Source of the DNA: Clostridia bacterium
GTDB taxonomy: Bacteria; Bacillota; Clostridia; Oscillospirales; CAG-272
DNA length: 64,000 nucleotides
Direction: 5' to 3'
NCBI GenBank assembly: GCA_017399305.1
Contig: JAFQDK010000005.1
Location: 1-64,000, forward strand
Position 1 is the stretch's first letter. Every line of letters starts with the position of its first letter. The notes below the pieces were generated by a model, which was not told the origin of the DNA, made no database searches, and was given only the letters and a program-made list of their open reading frames with translations. Of this stretch, positions 26,021-35,526 are shown piece by piece. The position numbers and the translations under genes are program-made.

Positions 26021-26167
26021 TTTAATTAAAATCCCGTTTTCTGGCGGACATGTGCCGACCGAAAAACTCCTTGAAAGTCGCGAGCGGTGAGCGAGTCGCG
26101 AGACTTGCGACTTATTCCATTCGAAAAAATGCTTTTTTCGAATGATTTATTACATGGCTTTTTTATT
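26007..26167 (+). repeat. 129-base hairpin-rich segment bounded by a 16-bp direct repeat
   Basis: ACATGGCTTTTTTATT occurs at 26007-26022 (the terminator's 3' arm and T run) and again at 26152-26167. Between them are AGTCGCGAG repeated twice (26076-26084, 26094-26102), AAGTCGC with GCGACTT, and the hairpin CATTCGAAAAAATGCTTTTTTCGAATG (26118-26144). This could be a small mobile hairpin element or a local duplication. It lies in the untranslated leader between the riboswitch terminator and the first transporter gene. Confidence 0.55.
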
Positions 26168-26201
26168 GCAAAAAATATATATTTTTAAGGAGAAAAACAC
26201 A

Positions 26202-27122
26202 ATGAAAAAGATTCTTGCACTTGCACTCAGCATGATGATGCTGTTTGCTCTCTGCGCATGCGGCGGCGAAACTGTTGTTACCACCGATGACGCAGCAACC
26301 ACTACTGCTGATGCAGTAGCAACCGAAGAGGTGGCAGACACCACCGCTGAAGTGGTAGACGACCAGCCCGAAAAGAAGACATTCCGCGTAGCTATGGAAT
26401 GTGCTTATGCTCCCTACAACTGGGCGCAGGAAACCGACGCTAACGGCGCAGTTGCTATTGCAGATACCAATATGTTTGCATATGGCTATGACGTTATCAT
26501 CGCAAAGAAGATTGCAGAAGCTAACAACTGGGATCTCGAAATCGTAAAGCTTGACTGGGACTCTCTTATTCCCGCACTTCAGTCAGGCACTGTTGACGCT
26601 GTTATCGCAGGTCAGTCCATCACTGCAGACCGCCTCGAGCAGGTTGACTTCTCTACACCTTACTACTATGCAACTATCGTTACTCTCGTTAAGAACGACA
26701 GCGCATATGCAGCAGCTCAGTCCGTTGCAGACCTCAAGGGCGCAACCGGTACTTCTCAGCTCGGTACCATCTGGTATGACAACTGTCTTGGCCAGATTCC
26801 CGAGGTAAATCAGCTTCCCGCACAGGAGACTGCTCCTGCAATGCTCGTTGCACTTAACGCTGGCACATGTGACGTTGTTGTTACCGACCGTCCCACTGGT
26901 TCCGCTGCACTCGCTGCATATGACAACTTCGTAATGCTCGACTTCTATGGCACCGATGGTGACTACGAAGTATCTGATGAGGATATCAACATCGGTATCT
27001 CTGTTCAGAAGGGTAACACCGAGCTTCTCGATGCTATCAACGCAGTTCTCGCTGAGATGACTGCAACCGACTATGATGAGCTCATGAACGAAGCTATCGC
27101 AGTTCAGCCTCTTTCCGAGTAA
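26202..27122 (+). CDS. Amino-acid (probably lysine) ABC transporter substrate-binding lipoprotein
   Basis: ATG 26202 follows AAGGAG; the longer open frame from 26142 covers the leader. The 306 residues start with a lipoprotein signal (MMMLFALCACGGE). A Thr/Glu-rich linker follows, then a type 3 solute-binding domain. The family's ligand motif is intact: ITADRLEQVDFSTPYY has the Arg that grips the amino-acid carboxylate, and VVVTDRPTG has the Asp that grips the amino group. The lysine riboswitch upstream points to lysine as the ligand. A hairpin (27139-27163) after the stop may set a higher level for this protein than for the downstream genes. Confidence 0.92.
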   Translation: MKKILALALSMMMLFALCACGGETVVTTDDAATTTADAVATEEVADTTAEVVDDQPEKKTFRVAMECAYAPYNWAQETDANGAVAIADTNMFAYGYDVIIAKKIAEANNWDLEIVKLDWDSLIPALQSGTVDAVIAGQSITADRLEQVDFSTPYYYATIVTLVKNDSAYAAAQSVADLKGATGTSQLGTIWYDNCLGQIPEVNQLPAQETAPAMLVALNAGTCDVVVTDRPTGSAALAAYDNFVMLDFYGTDGDYEVSDEDINIGISVQKGNTELLDAINAVLAEMTATDYDELMNEAIAVQPLSE

Positions 27123-27138
27123 TATAATTTGTACATAG

Positions 27139-27163
27139 AGTGACGGGATATACTCCCGTCACT
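27139..27163 (+). other. Intergenic hairpin between binding protein and permease genes
   Basis: AGTGACGGGA pairs perfectly with TCCCGTCACT around TATAC, without a long T run. It is typical of hairpins that protect upstream mRNA or reduce downstream expression in ABC transporter operons. Confidence 0.6.
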
Positions 27164-27190
27164 TTGTGATGTTTTAAGGAGTTGAATTTT

Positions 27191-28849
27191 TTGTTAAAGA
27201 AACTCTCGGTCATCGCTCTTGTGATGTTAATGCTTTTGACCTGCTCAATTGGCATTTTTGCAGATGAAGCAAAAGAAGTGCTTAAAGTCGGCATCACTTG
27301 CGACAATCTTCCGTTCTCGTGGGAGCAAGAGGCAGATGGCAACGCGAAACTTGTAAAAATTAACGATTCCGAACTTTATGCGTATGGCTATGATGTTATT
27401 ATCGCAAACCGTATGGCAAATAAACTCGGCTATACGCTTGAGATAGTAAAGCTTGACAGCAATGACTTCGTAAATGCACTTGAAGAAGGGAAAGTTGATG
27501 CTGTTATGTCGGGGCTCGTTAATAATGATGAGAACAGCGAAAAGGTAGACTTCACCGTTCCTTTTTACTATAACAATGTAGTAACTCTTGTAAAAGCAGA
27601 TGGCGAATATGTATCTGCCGCATCTGTATCCGATCTTGCCGGTGCAAATGTTTTTGTTGCTGCTGAGTATATTGATTGCCTTGCAAGTATTCCTGATGCT
27701 AACGCGATTGAGTATGACGATATGTCTGCAATGCTTGAGGCGATAGTCAGCAATGAGTGCAATGCGGCAATTGTAAACCGCTCATATGCAAAGGCGGCGC
27801 TCACTACATATACAGAGCTTGCTATGCTTGATTTCTATGGCACTGACGGAGACTATTCGGTTCCAGCTGAGCAGGTAGAGATCTGTATGGCAGTTAAAAA
27901 GGGCAACGCTGAGCTTCTTGAAGCGCTCAATGTTGAACTTAACAAGCTTTCTCTCGGTATGAACAAGGAGTTCACGTTTAAGAACTTTGATAGTTCAATG
28001 CATACTGCAATTACTCTTAATCCTGATTTTATCTATGCCGAACCCGAAACTGCCTCTTTTATTGACAACATCGTTAAGCTTTGGAACCGTTTCGGAATTA
28101 CATATCTTACAGGAGCAGGCACCACATTGCTTATTTCGGTCGTCGGTACATTCTTCGGATGTGTCATAGGCTTTCTTGTCGGTGTTGTGCAGACTATCCC
28201 TGTTGATAAAAAACGCGATTCACTTTTAAAGCGTGCGCTTCTTAATGTGGTTCGTGCAGTAATGCGTGCATATGTTGAAATATTCCGCGGTACACCTATG
28301 ATAGTTCAGGCAGTATTCATCTATTACGGTGCACAGATGATGTTTGATATCAAGATGGATATGTGGACAGCGGCGTTCTTTATAGTGTCGATTAATACAG
28401 GTGCTTACATGGCAGAGACTGTTCGTGGCGGTATCATGTCTATCGACATTGGCCAGACAGAAGGCGCTAAGGCTATCGGTATGACTCATGTGCAGACGAT
28501 GATGAGTGTTATTCTGCCACAGACATTCCGTGTCATTATTCCTCAGATCGGAAATAACTTTATCATCAATATCAAGGATACATCTGTTCTTTCCGTTATT
28601 TCCATCAGTGACCTGTTCTTCTCACATAAGGCGGCAGTTGGTGCGCTTTATACTTATTTCGAATCGGCTACTATCGTTATGTTGATATATCTCACCATGA
28701 CAATGGTTACCTCGGTGCTTCTCCGCAAGCTTGAAAAGAAGTTAGGCGGCGATGCTAACTACGATGTTGCAACTACAGATACACTTGCACTTACAAGCGG
28801 AACATATAATTTTCCTGATAAAAAGAAAACAAAGGAGGACTTCAGATGA
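27191..28849 (+). CDS. Fused solute-binding domain and permease of the lysine-type ABC transporter
   Basis: I choose TTG 27191 ([13 protein letters not shown]), 9 bases after AAGGAG; TTG 27182 is too close. The 552 residues contain a signal-type hydrophobic start, an extracytoplasmic type 3 binding domain (about 25-270), and a HisM/GlnP permease domain (about 300-540) with the EAA loop [21 protein letters not shown]. Compared with the free binding protein, the fused domain has lost the ligand residues: [11 protein letters not shown] replaces the Arg position, and AAIVNRS replaces the Asp of VVVTDRP. It may therefore dock the free lipoprotein instead of binding lysine. The stop overlaps the ATPase start. 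Confidence 0.9.
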   Translation: MLKKLSVIALVMLMLLTCSIGIFADEAKEVLKVGITCDNLPFSWEQEADGNAKLVKINDSELYAYGYDVIIANRMANKLGYTLEIVKLDSNDFVNALEEGKVDAVMSGLVNNDENSEKVDFTVPFYYNNVVTLVKADGEYVSAASVSDLAGANVFVAAEYIDCLASIPDANAIEYDDMSAMLEAIVSNECNAAIVNRSYAKAALTTYTELAMLDFYGTDGDYSVPAEQVEICMAVKKGNAELLEALNVELNKLSLGMNKEFTFKNFDSSMHTAITLNPDFIYAEPETASFIDNIVKLWNRFGITYLTGAGTTLLISVVGTFFGCVIGFLVGVVQTIPVDKKRDSLLKRALLNVVRAVMRAYVEIFRGTPMIVQAVFIYYGAQMMFDIKMDMWTAAFFIVSINTGAYMAETVRGGIMSIDIGQTEGAKAIGMTHVQTMMSVILPQTFRVIIPQIGNNFIINIKDTSVLSVISISDLFFSHKAAVGALYTYFESATIVMLIYLTMTMVTSVLLRKLEKKLGGDANYDVATTDTLALTSGTYNFPDKKKTKEDFR

Positions 28850-29586
28850 GCGAGCCTATTCTTCAGATAAAGCACCTGTCCAAGTCCTTCGGTACACATC
28901 AGGTACTTACAGATATTGATTTCAATGTATGTCCCGGTGACGTTACAACAATTATCGGTGCATCCGGTAGTGGTAAATCCACTTTGCTTCGTTGTATCAA
29001 TTTACTTGAGGAGCCTACCTCAGGTGAGATACTCTACAATGGTAATGATATTACAGCAAAGAGTGTAAATCCTGCATCCTACCGTTCAAAGGTTGGTATG
29101 GTGTTCCAGTCCTTCAATCTTTTTAATAATATGAGCGTGCTTAAGAACTGCATGATCGGCCAGACCAAGGTTTTGAAGCGTTCTAAAGAAGAGGCAGAGG
29201 CAAATGCCATGAAGTTTTTAAAGCATGTAGGCATGGATCCGTACATTAACGCAAAGCCTGCACAGCTTTCCGGAGGTATGAAGCAGCGTGTGGCAATTGC
29301 CCGTGCGCTTGCGATGGATCCGGAAATTCTGCTCTTTGACGAGCCTACAAGTGCGCTTGACCCTCAGATGGTGGGCGAGGTTCTTGCAGTAATGCGCGAC
29401 CTTGCAAAGAGTGGTATGACAATGCTTATTGTAACTCATGAAATGGCATTCGCACGTGACGTTTCTTCCAGAGTTGTCTTTATGAAAGACGGAGTAATCT
29501 GTGAGGATGGCGCACCTGAGCAACTTTTTGGTAACCCACAGCAAGAAGCTACCCGCGAATTCCTTTCGAGATTTATGAATAACTAA
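28846..29586 (+). CDS. Polar amino acid ABC transporter ATP-binding protein
   Basis: ATG 28846 overlaps the permease stop and has AAAGGAGG upstream. The 246 residues show Walker [10 protein letters not shown] (about 39), signature LSGGMKQR (about 144), Walker [16 protein letters not shown] (about 164) and the switch histidine in VTHEMAFA. Length and sequence are typical of GlnQ/ArtM-type ATPases. It completes the riboswitch-controlled importer. Confidence 0.94.
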   Translation: MSEPILQIKHLSKSFGTHQVLTDIDFNVCPGDVTTIIGASGSGKSTLLRCINLLEEPTSGEILYNGNDITAKSVNPASYRSKVGMVFQSFNLFNNMSVLKNCMIGQTKVLKRSKEEAEANAMKFLKHVGMDPYINAKPAQLSGGMKQRVAIARALAMDPEILLFDEPTSALDPQMVGEVLAVMRDLAKSGMTMLIVTHEMAFARDVSSRVVFMKDGVICEDGAPEQLFGNPQQEATREFLSRFMNN

Positions 29587-29588
29587 TT

Positions 29589-29628
29589 AAAAATCCTTGC
29601 AAAACAAAGTTTTGCAAGGATTTTTTTA
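29589..29628. terminator. Bidirectional terminator between the ABC operon and the LysR gene
   Basis: AAAATCCTTGCAAAAC and GTTTTGCAAGGATTTT form a perfect 16-bp stem with an AAA loop and flanking A and T runs. Confidence 0.92.
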
Positions 29629-30489
29629 TTATTCAATCGGAGCATAGCCGTTTTTACGGAAGTATTCTTGTCCAAAGTCAATAAATGTTTTCGCGGCATC
29701 GTTGAGTGCGGCTCCTTTTTTATAGGATACATAGATCGTGCGACGGCAATCAAACTCTGCAAACGGACGTATAACTATATCCGCTCCCGCAACTCCCGAC
29801 CAGGAAAGCTCAGGGAAGAAAGCTATGCCAAATCCGTTTTTAACATATTCTGCAATTGTTGTACTGTTTCCACTTGAAACTACGATATTGGGGGTGTAAT
29901 CCATCAAATCAAAATGAGATTTCAACTGACGGTACATTTTCGAACCGTGAAGCAAACCGATTATCGGCTGATTTCTTATATCTTCAATAAAAATGGAATC
30001 CTTTTTTGAAAGCGGATTATCTTTGGGAAGAGCAACCATAATTCTTTCGGTAAAAAGAGGTATAGTGATGTATTTATCCTCTTCTTCAAAAGGGCGGGAC
30101 CTGATTATAAGATCGGCTTGTTGGTTTTCGATAAGTATGATTTCTGTATCGGGATATTGCTTTTTGAAGTCTGCTATCATCGGTATAAGAACGATCGAGC
30201 CCTCAAACATCAGTACCTTAACGGTGTTTTCTTTCATGTTAAGTATCCGCCGCTTTCCTCGTTCAAGCCGTTCAAGTGCGGCTTCTACGTCTTCATAAAA
30301 AGCCTCGCCGTGTTCATTGAGTGTGACTCTGTTTCCGCTACGGTTAAACAGCTTTACACCAAGTTCCTTTTCAAGTTTTGATATTGTATGACTGACAGCA
30401 GGCTGTGCAACATAGTGCTTTTGTGCTACTTTTGAGAAGTTTTCAAGCTTTGCCGCATCACGAAAATATGTGAGTTGTAACAGTTCCAT
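29629..30489 (-). CDS. LysR family transcriptional regulator
   Basis: The 286-residue protein starts at 30489 with GGAGG upstream. The winged HTH fills residues about 1-60 (QLTYFRDAAKLENFSKVA and AQPAVSHTISKLEKELG). An effector-binding domain follows (about 90-280). It faces the amino-acid transporter end-on and is not divergent from an obvious target, so its regulon cannot be read from position; it could control its own gene or the dockerin phosphoesterase gene that diverges from it. Confidence 0.92.
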   Translation of the reverse strand: MELLQLTYFRDAAKLENFSKVAQKHYVAQPAVSHTISKLEKELGVKLFNRSGNRVTLNEHGEAFYEDVEAALERLERGKRRILNMKENTVKVLMFEGSIVLIPMIADFKKQYPDTEIILIENQQADLIIRSRPFEEEDKYITIPLFTERIMVALPKDNPLSKKDSIFIEDIRNQPIIGLLHGSKMYRQLKSHFDLMDYTPNIVVSSGNSTTIAEYVKNGFGIAFFPELSWSGVAGADIVIRPFAEFDCRRTIYVSYKKGAALNDAAKTFIDFGQEYFRKNGYAPIE

Positions 30490-30540
30490 TCTTGCCTCCG
30501 CTATAACTTGTAGTTTATGCTATTATACACTATCATGCAG

Positions 30541-30569
30541 TTGACGTTCAAGTGGTTTTATAATAAAAT
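30541..30569 (+). promoter_or_regulatory. Promoter of the dockerin phosphoesterase operon
   Basis: TTGACG (30541-30546) and TAAAAT (30564-30569) are 17 bases apart. It lies in the divergent gap with the LysR gene. Confidence 0.65.
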
Positions 30570-30608
30570 TATGTTAGGAATCAAATTATAATATAAGGAG
30601 TGAACCAT

Positions 30609-32348
30609 ATGAAAAAGACAATCGGCATTTTACTGATATTTGTTCTTGCCGCTATGCTTGTCACTACCGCTTTTGCGGCAGATGAAGGCATGACATTTAA
30701 AAATTACGGCATTTACAAAACAGAAGCACCTTATATCGAGGTTGCGGCAACGTATGAAGCATGGGTTAAAATCCCAAGCGGTGAGAGCGGTGTTATTTTA
30801 GGCAGTATAAAATCCACCACATTTCATGCGATGAGATTTGCTATTTCCAGTGATGGGTATCCTTTTGTGAAGTTTGTAGATAAGGAACCTAACTGCGTAG
30901 GGGCTCACAAGACATATACCTTCGATTCGGTTAAGGTTGAGTCGGGTGTGTGGACACATGTTGCTATTTCCTTCGATTTTGAGACAGGCGTTTTCTCCTG
31001 CTACATAAACGGCGAACTAACCGGAACAAAAACCTCGGATTTTGTTCCTAAAGCATCTCCTATGTGTACTGTTCTTGGCGGCGATAACACATCCGGTAAC
31101 TCCGGATATTTCAAGGGTGAGCTCCGTAGCGTAACTCTTTTCTCTGATGTCAGAAGTGCAGAAGAAATAAAGGCGGATATGAATGCTGTTAATGTAAACG
31201 ATGCAAACATTATGGCGCATTATGACCTTTCAGGTAAGAACTTCGGCGATGAAGTAGCCGATATGGCAGGCAAGTGCGACATGGTTTATGACCCCATGTG
31301 GTATGATGATGTAAGCAATGAGCCCGAGGATTACGCATATTCGTTGGCACTTATCGGTGACCAGCAGATAGTTGTTTGCAATGAGCCGGATATGCTTCAC
31401 AATATCTACGATTGGATTTTAGCTAATAAGGACTCCAAGAAAATAGGCTATGTAATAGCTCTTGGTGACATTGCTCAGACACGTGATAATCTTAACGAGT
31501 GGGCTCTTGTGCAGAGCCAGTTCAAGCGTCTTGCAGGTGTTGTTCCGCTTGCAGCGTGCAGAGGCAATCATGACCGTCCTTACAGTGCAACCACGGGTAT
31601 GAATTATGAGGGGTATATCTCTGATATTGCAGGTCGCTATGATGACGGTCTTGAAAACATCTATAAGACCGTAAGACTCGGCAAAACAGATTATCTTATC
31701 ATTACTCTTGATTACGGTCCCGCTGACGAAGTGCTTGAATGGGCATGCGAGGTTACTGCGGCGCATCCCGACCACAAGGTTATTGTTGTAACACACAGCT
31801 ATATGGCAGATGACGGAACAACTACCGATGATACAGACCCTGTAAATCCCATTTCAACATTCCCTAAACTCGGCTTTGGCTACAACAACGGTGATGATAT
31901 CTGGGAAAAGTATGTCTGCAAGTACGAAAATATCGTGCTTGTGCTTTCGGGACATATAGACTCCGATGAAATCCGTGCAACAAAGGCTGTCGGCGACCAC
32001 GGCAATGTTGTTACGCAGATGCTTGTAAATCCTCAGGGTATTGATGTTGATACCCCAACAGGCATGGTTACCATGCTTTACTTCAACGAGGACGGAAATA
32101 TTATGACTGCTGATTGCTATTCAACCATAAGAAATCAGTATTATAATATCAAACAGAATCAGTATACAATATACGTTGGCGAGCGTAGCGGCGATATGGA
32201 CGGTGACGGAAGAATTACAGTTTCTGATGCTATGTCAGCACTCAATGCATGGCTTGACAAGGAAGAAAACACCAATGCGGATATAAACGGCGACGGCGAG
32301 ACTACTCTTGCCGAGGTTGTGAATATTCTGAAGCTCACAGTTCAGTAA
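30609..32348 (+). CDS. Secreted calcineurin-like phosphoesterase with LamG-like and dockerin domains
   Basis: ATG 30609 (MKKTIGILL) is 8 bases after AAGGAG. The 579 residues have a signal peptide (about 1-24) and a LamG/concanavalin-like domain (about 25-210; ESGVWTHVAISFDFETG is typical). The metallophosphatase domain (about 230-500) has GDQQ in place of the usual GDxH, then ALGDIAQT, CRGNHDRP, VVTHSYM and VLSGHID. The end is a dockerin with loops DMDGDGRITVSDA and DINGDGETTLAEV. A dockerin on a phosphoesterase is less common than on a glycosidase. The substrate could be a phosphorylated polymer, nucleotide or lipid. The GLUG-repeat gene follows by 12 bases. Confidence 0.88.
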   Translation: MKKTIGILLIFVLAAMLVTTAFAADEGMTFKNYGIYKTEAPYIEVAATYEAWVKIPSGESGVILGSIKSTTFHAMRFAISSDGYPFVKFVDKEPNCVGAHKTYTFDSVKVESGVWTHVAISFDFETGVFSCYINGELTGTKTSDFVPKASPMCTVLGGDNTSGNSGYFKGELRSVTLFSDVRSAEEIKADMNAVNVNDANIMAHYDLSGKNFGDEVADMAGKCDMVYDPMWYDDVSNEPEDYAYSLALIGDQQIVVCNEPDMLHNIYDWILANKDSKKIGYVIALGDIAQTRDNLNEWALVQSQFKRLAGVVPLAACRGNHDRPYSATTGMNYEGYISDIAGRYDDGLENIYKTVRLGKTDYLIITLDYGPADEVLEWACEVTAAHPDHKVIVVTHSYMADDGTTTDDTDPVNPISTFPKLGFGYNNGDDIWEKYVCKYENIVLVLSGHIDSDEIRATKAVGDHGNVVTQMLVNPQGIDVDTPTGMVTMLYFNEDGNIMTADCYSTIRNQYYNIKQNQYTIYVGERSGDMDGDGRITVSDAMSALNAWLDKEENTNADINGDGETTLAEVVNILKLTVQ

Positions 32349-32360
32349 GGAGGAAAAACA

Positions 32361-35003
32361 ATGAAAAAGTTTATATGTTTGGCATTATTCTTACTGGTTT
32401 TAACAGTTTCCGCATTTGCGGCGGATATCTCTACCGCAGATGAACTACTTACCCTTATGAACACAGAGTCGATGTGGGCAGATGATTATACACTTACTGC
32501 AAACATTGACCTTTCAACCGCTACAAACGGTCTTTCGCAAAAGCCCATCGGCTCTGCAAATACTCCCTACAGCGGCACATTTGACGGAAACGGCTATGAG
32601 ATAAGCAATATCAACCTTTCAGGTAATCAATATGTTGCACTTTTCGGATATGTTAACGGCGGAACCATCAAGAATCTCACCGTAAGCGGCAGTGTTACCG
32701 CAAGCAGCTATTACTCGGGCGGTCTTGTTGCTTATGCAAAAGAGGCTATTAATATTTCAAGATGCCATAACAAATGTAATGTTACGGGAATTGAATATAC
32801 AGGCGGTATCTGCGGCTACGCATACGGCTCGGACAAGAGTACCACCACTCCTAAAATGAACATTACCGAGTGTATGAACAGCGGAACTATCACCTGCCTT
32901 GACACTGTGCAGAGTGACGCAGGCGGTATCGCAGGCTCAATTTACGCAGTAGGTAATGTCAGCGACTGCTTGAATATCGGACTTGTTACAACCGGTGATA
33001 TCTCTCTTGATAAGCCTTATATTGGCGGTATCTGCGGAAAAACCGGCTCATACGGCAAGGTTACAAACTGCTATAACACCGTTGCCCCCGAAACTCCCTC
33101 TGAGGTAACAACTTATGTACGAGCAATTGTAGGCCGTCCCAATGTAAAGAACGGCTTAAACAACTTTTTCAAAGACGGTCTCGGAATGAGCGATAAGAAC
33201 TACGGAAGCGTATACTCCGAAGCATCCTTTGATGCGCTCAATGCAAACGGTCTCTGGGTAAATGCAGAAGACCCATTCCTTGCATATTTCTATGTAGCTC
33301 CCGAAGGACCTGATGTTCCTGATGTTCCCGACGAACCTGAGGTTCCCGAAGTGACTCTCGATTCAAACATCGAAACAGCAGACGAGCTCCTCACTCTTAT
33401 GAATTATCCGAGTCTTTGGAACGCAGACTATACACTCGCCGCAGATATCGACCTTTCAACCGCTACGAACAGACTTTCGCAAATGCCTATCGGTTCTGCT
33501 GAAACACCTTACAGCGGCACATTTGACGGTGCAGGCCATGCGATAAGCGGAATTAATATTTCTGGCGACCAATATGTTGCACTTTTCGGATATGTAAATA
33601 ATGCAACTATCAAGAATCTCACCGTGAGCGGCACAATTACCGCAAGTAGCTATTACTCTGGCGGCATCATTGCTTACGCAGGTGCGGATGCGGTTACTGT
33701 TGAAAGATGTCATAACAAGTGTAATGTTACCGGCATTGAATACATCGGCGGTATCATAGGTTACTTCAAGGGCACAGACACTGTCAACACAGCCGAGCCG
33801 AAGTCTGTTATTTCCGAATGCAAAAACAGCGGAACTATCACCTGCCTTGACACCGTACAAAGTGACGCAGGCGGTATCGTAGGCTCCGCATGGAATATCG
33901 GCGGCATACGCAACTGTCTTAACACAGGACTTGTTACAACAGGCGATGTTTCTCCTTCAAAGGCATATGTAGGCGGTATCTGCGGCAAGACATATTCCTA
34001 TGTACAGATTGATAATTGCTATAATGCAGTTTCACCGACTACTGCATCTGAAAGCAAGGGCTATGTAAGAGGCATTGTAGGTTATCCTGCTGCAAAGAAC
34101 GCTTCCAATTGCTACTATAAAGACGGTCTCGGAATGAGCGATCTCGCATGCGGAAGTGCATATTCTCAAGCAGAATTCTCACTCCTCAATGTTTACGGCG
34201 CATGGGTAGATAAAAACGAGCCCAAACTCGCCGCATTCTATGAATGTGACCATGCGGACGTAAGATACGAGACAATTACTGCTTCTACCTGCGAAAAAAA
34301 TGGAAGCGCAAATAAGGTTTGCGAAATATGCTTTGAAGACCTCGGAACCATAGAACTTCCGCTTGATGAAAATGAGCATACTTCATATCAGTGGGAACGG
34401 GGCGTTTACGCATGTAACGGCTGCGGAGAAAGTTTTGAAAATCTCGAAAGTACATATCTCGCATCGCCTTTGTTTGTTGTTACAGGTGAAGGAAAAATTA
34501 CCATTACCGTAAATATTTTCGCAAGCGAGCCTGTTCTTGCGGCAGGTTTTGAGGTGAAGGCTCCTACAGGCACAACTCTTGTAAATGTCGTTTCCGATAC
34601 TGACAGTGAATTTGCATTTGTTGGCGCAACCGAATATGCTAACCCCTACAGGATGTCTGTTATCAGCAATACCGGTATTGCTGATACTGTTGACATGACA
34701 GTAACCCTTACTTATGCAGTTGAAAATGTTACAAATAGCGATGAGTTCAATTTTGAAATCTGTGAACTTGAAGCATATGACGAAAAGGGTGCAGTCGCAT
34801 TTACAACTGCAAATGCAGCAGTAACATATGCAGAATCTATAGTAGGTGATGTGGACGGAGACGGAAGTGTTTCCGTGATTGATGTTATGTTAGTTCTCAA
34901 TGCGGTTACAAACGGTAAAAAGATTGTGAATTCCGATATGAACGGTGACGGAAGTCTCAGCCTTATAGATGTGTTGCAACTTTTGAAAAAAACAGTACAG
35001 TAA
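32361..35003 (+). CDS. Secreted protein with two copies of a GLUG-repeat unit, a cohesin-like domain and a dockerin
   Basis: AAGGAGG precedes ATG 32361; 880 residues. After a signal peptide (about 1-21) come two highly similar units of about 290 residues (about 22-315 and 335-625). Both start TADELLTLMN and contain SGTFDG, YVALFGYVN, KNLTVSG, RCHNKCNVTGIEY and GGI-x-G repeats, as in GLUG beta-helix proteins. A Pro/acidic linker (DVPDVPDEPEVPE) joins them. A small Cys-rich part (HADVRYETITASTCEKNG, CNGCGE) follows. Residues about 695-820 form a beta-sandwich pattern like a cohesin (GKITITVNIFASEPVLAAGFEV). The end is a dockerin (DVDGDGSVSVIDV, DMNGDGSLSLIDV). No catalytic domain is recognised; an adhesin or adaptor role is possible. 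Confidence 0.82.
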   Translation: MKKFICLALFLLVLTVSAFAADISTADELLTLMNTESMWADDYTLTANIDLSTATNGLSQKPIGSANTPYSGTFDGNGYEISNINLSGNQYVALFGYVNGGTIKNLTVSGSVTASSYYSGGLVAYAKEAINISRCHNKCNVTGIEYTGGICGYAYGSDKSTTTPKMNITECMNSGTITCLDTVQSDAGGIAGSIYAVGNVSDCLNIGLVTTGDISLDKPYIGGICGKTGSYGKVTNCYNTVAPETPSEVTTYVRAIVGRPNVKNGLNNFFKDGLGMSDKNYGSVYSEASFDALNANGLWVNAEDPFLAYFYVAPEGPDVPDVPDEPEVPEVTLDSNIETADELLTLMNYPSLWNADYTLAADIDLSTATNRLSQMPIGSAETPYSGTFDGAGHAISGINISGDQYVALFGYVNNATIKNLTVSGTITASSYYSGGIIAYAGADAVTVERCHNKCNVTGIEYIGGIIGYFKGTDTVNTAEPKSVISECKNSGTITCLDTVQSDAGGIVGSAWNIGGIRNCLNTGLVTTGDVSPSKAYVGGICGKTYSYVQIDNCYNAVSPTTASESKGYVRGIVGYPAAKNASNCYYKDGLGMSDLACGSAYSQAEFSLLNVYGAWVDKNEPKLAAFYECDHADVRYETITASTCEKNGSANKVCEICFEDLGTIELPLDENEHTSYQWERGVYACNGCGESFENLESTYLASPLFVVTGEGKITITVNIFASEPVLAAGFEVKAPTGTTLVNVVSDTDSEFAFVGATEYANPYRMSVISNTGIADTVDMTVTLTYAVENVTNSDEFNFEICELEAYDEKGAVAFTTANAAVTYAESIVGDVDGDGSVSVIDVMLVLNAVTNGKKIVNSDMNGDGSLSLIDVLQLLKKTVQ

Positions 35004-35006
35004 TAA

Positions 35007-35042
35007 ATAAAAAGTTCGGTGTAAAAACACCGAACTTTTTTA
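35007..35042. terminator. Bidirectional terminator between the GLUG-repeat gene and queT
   Basis: AAAAAGTTCGGTGT pairs with ACACCGAACTTTTT around AAAA, serving both convergent genes. Confidence 0.92.
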
Positions 35043-35043
35043 C

Positions 35044-35517
35044 TTAAAATATTCTTCTTTTCTCAAGTGCAAATAATAGCACCATGCCAAGTCCGTATAT
35101 CGAAATCACTTCGCCTATGCCGACAGTTAAAAGCAAAAACGGATATGCTTCTTCTGCGCCGTATGCAATAATCAAAACAGGCGGAATTATCGCCATGTTT
35201 GAGATAATGCTCGGCAGCGGCACAAGCCATTTGTTTTTGCGTAATATTCTTGCTAAAACTGCACCGATAAGGGTTGCCAGTGTGCCAAATACAATATCAA
35301 GCGCTGCGCTGCCTGTAAGAATGTTTGCAAGCAGACACCCAACCGTTACTCCCGGCACAGCCGCCGCGGTAAAATAGGGAAGTATACAAAGCGCTTCTGA
35401 AAAGCGCACCTGTACGACTCCGCTTGAGATGCCCATTACTGCTGCAAGATATGTCAGTACAACATAAAGCGCGGCGATAAGAGCCGCATGGCAAATAAAC
35501 TTAACCCTTTTGTTCAT
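35044..35517 (-). CDS. queT: QueT family queuosine-precursor transporter
   Basis: I start at ATG 35517 (MNKRVKFICHAALIAALY), preceded by AAAGGAG; the open frame runs into the riboswitch upstream. The 157 residues form five or six hydrophobic segments. VQVRFSEALCILPYFTAAAVPG and LANILTGSAALDIVFG are characteristic of the QueT/YqhA-like substrate-capture family that imports preQ1 or preQ0 for tRNA queuosine synthesis. A preQ1-I riboswitch overlapping the ribosome site supports this assignment. No other queuosine gene is in the window. Confidence 0.92.
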   Translation of the reverse strand: MNKRVKFICHAALIAALYVVLTYLAAVMGISSGVVQVRFSEALCILPYFTAAAVPGVTVGCLLANILTGSAALDIVFGTLATLIGAVLARILRKNKWLVPLPSIISNMAIIPPVLIIAYGAEEAYPFLLLTVGIGEVISIYGLGMVLLFALEKRRIF

Positions 35518-35526
35518 ATTAACTTG

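Noticed and set aside
32361-34140. Regular GG-rich repeats resembling a CRISPR or tandem DNA repeat
   Set aside because: They are in-frame protein repeats (GLUG type) with no constant DNA unit or spacer pattern.
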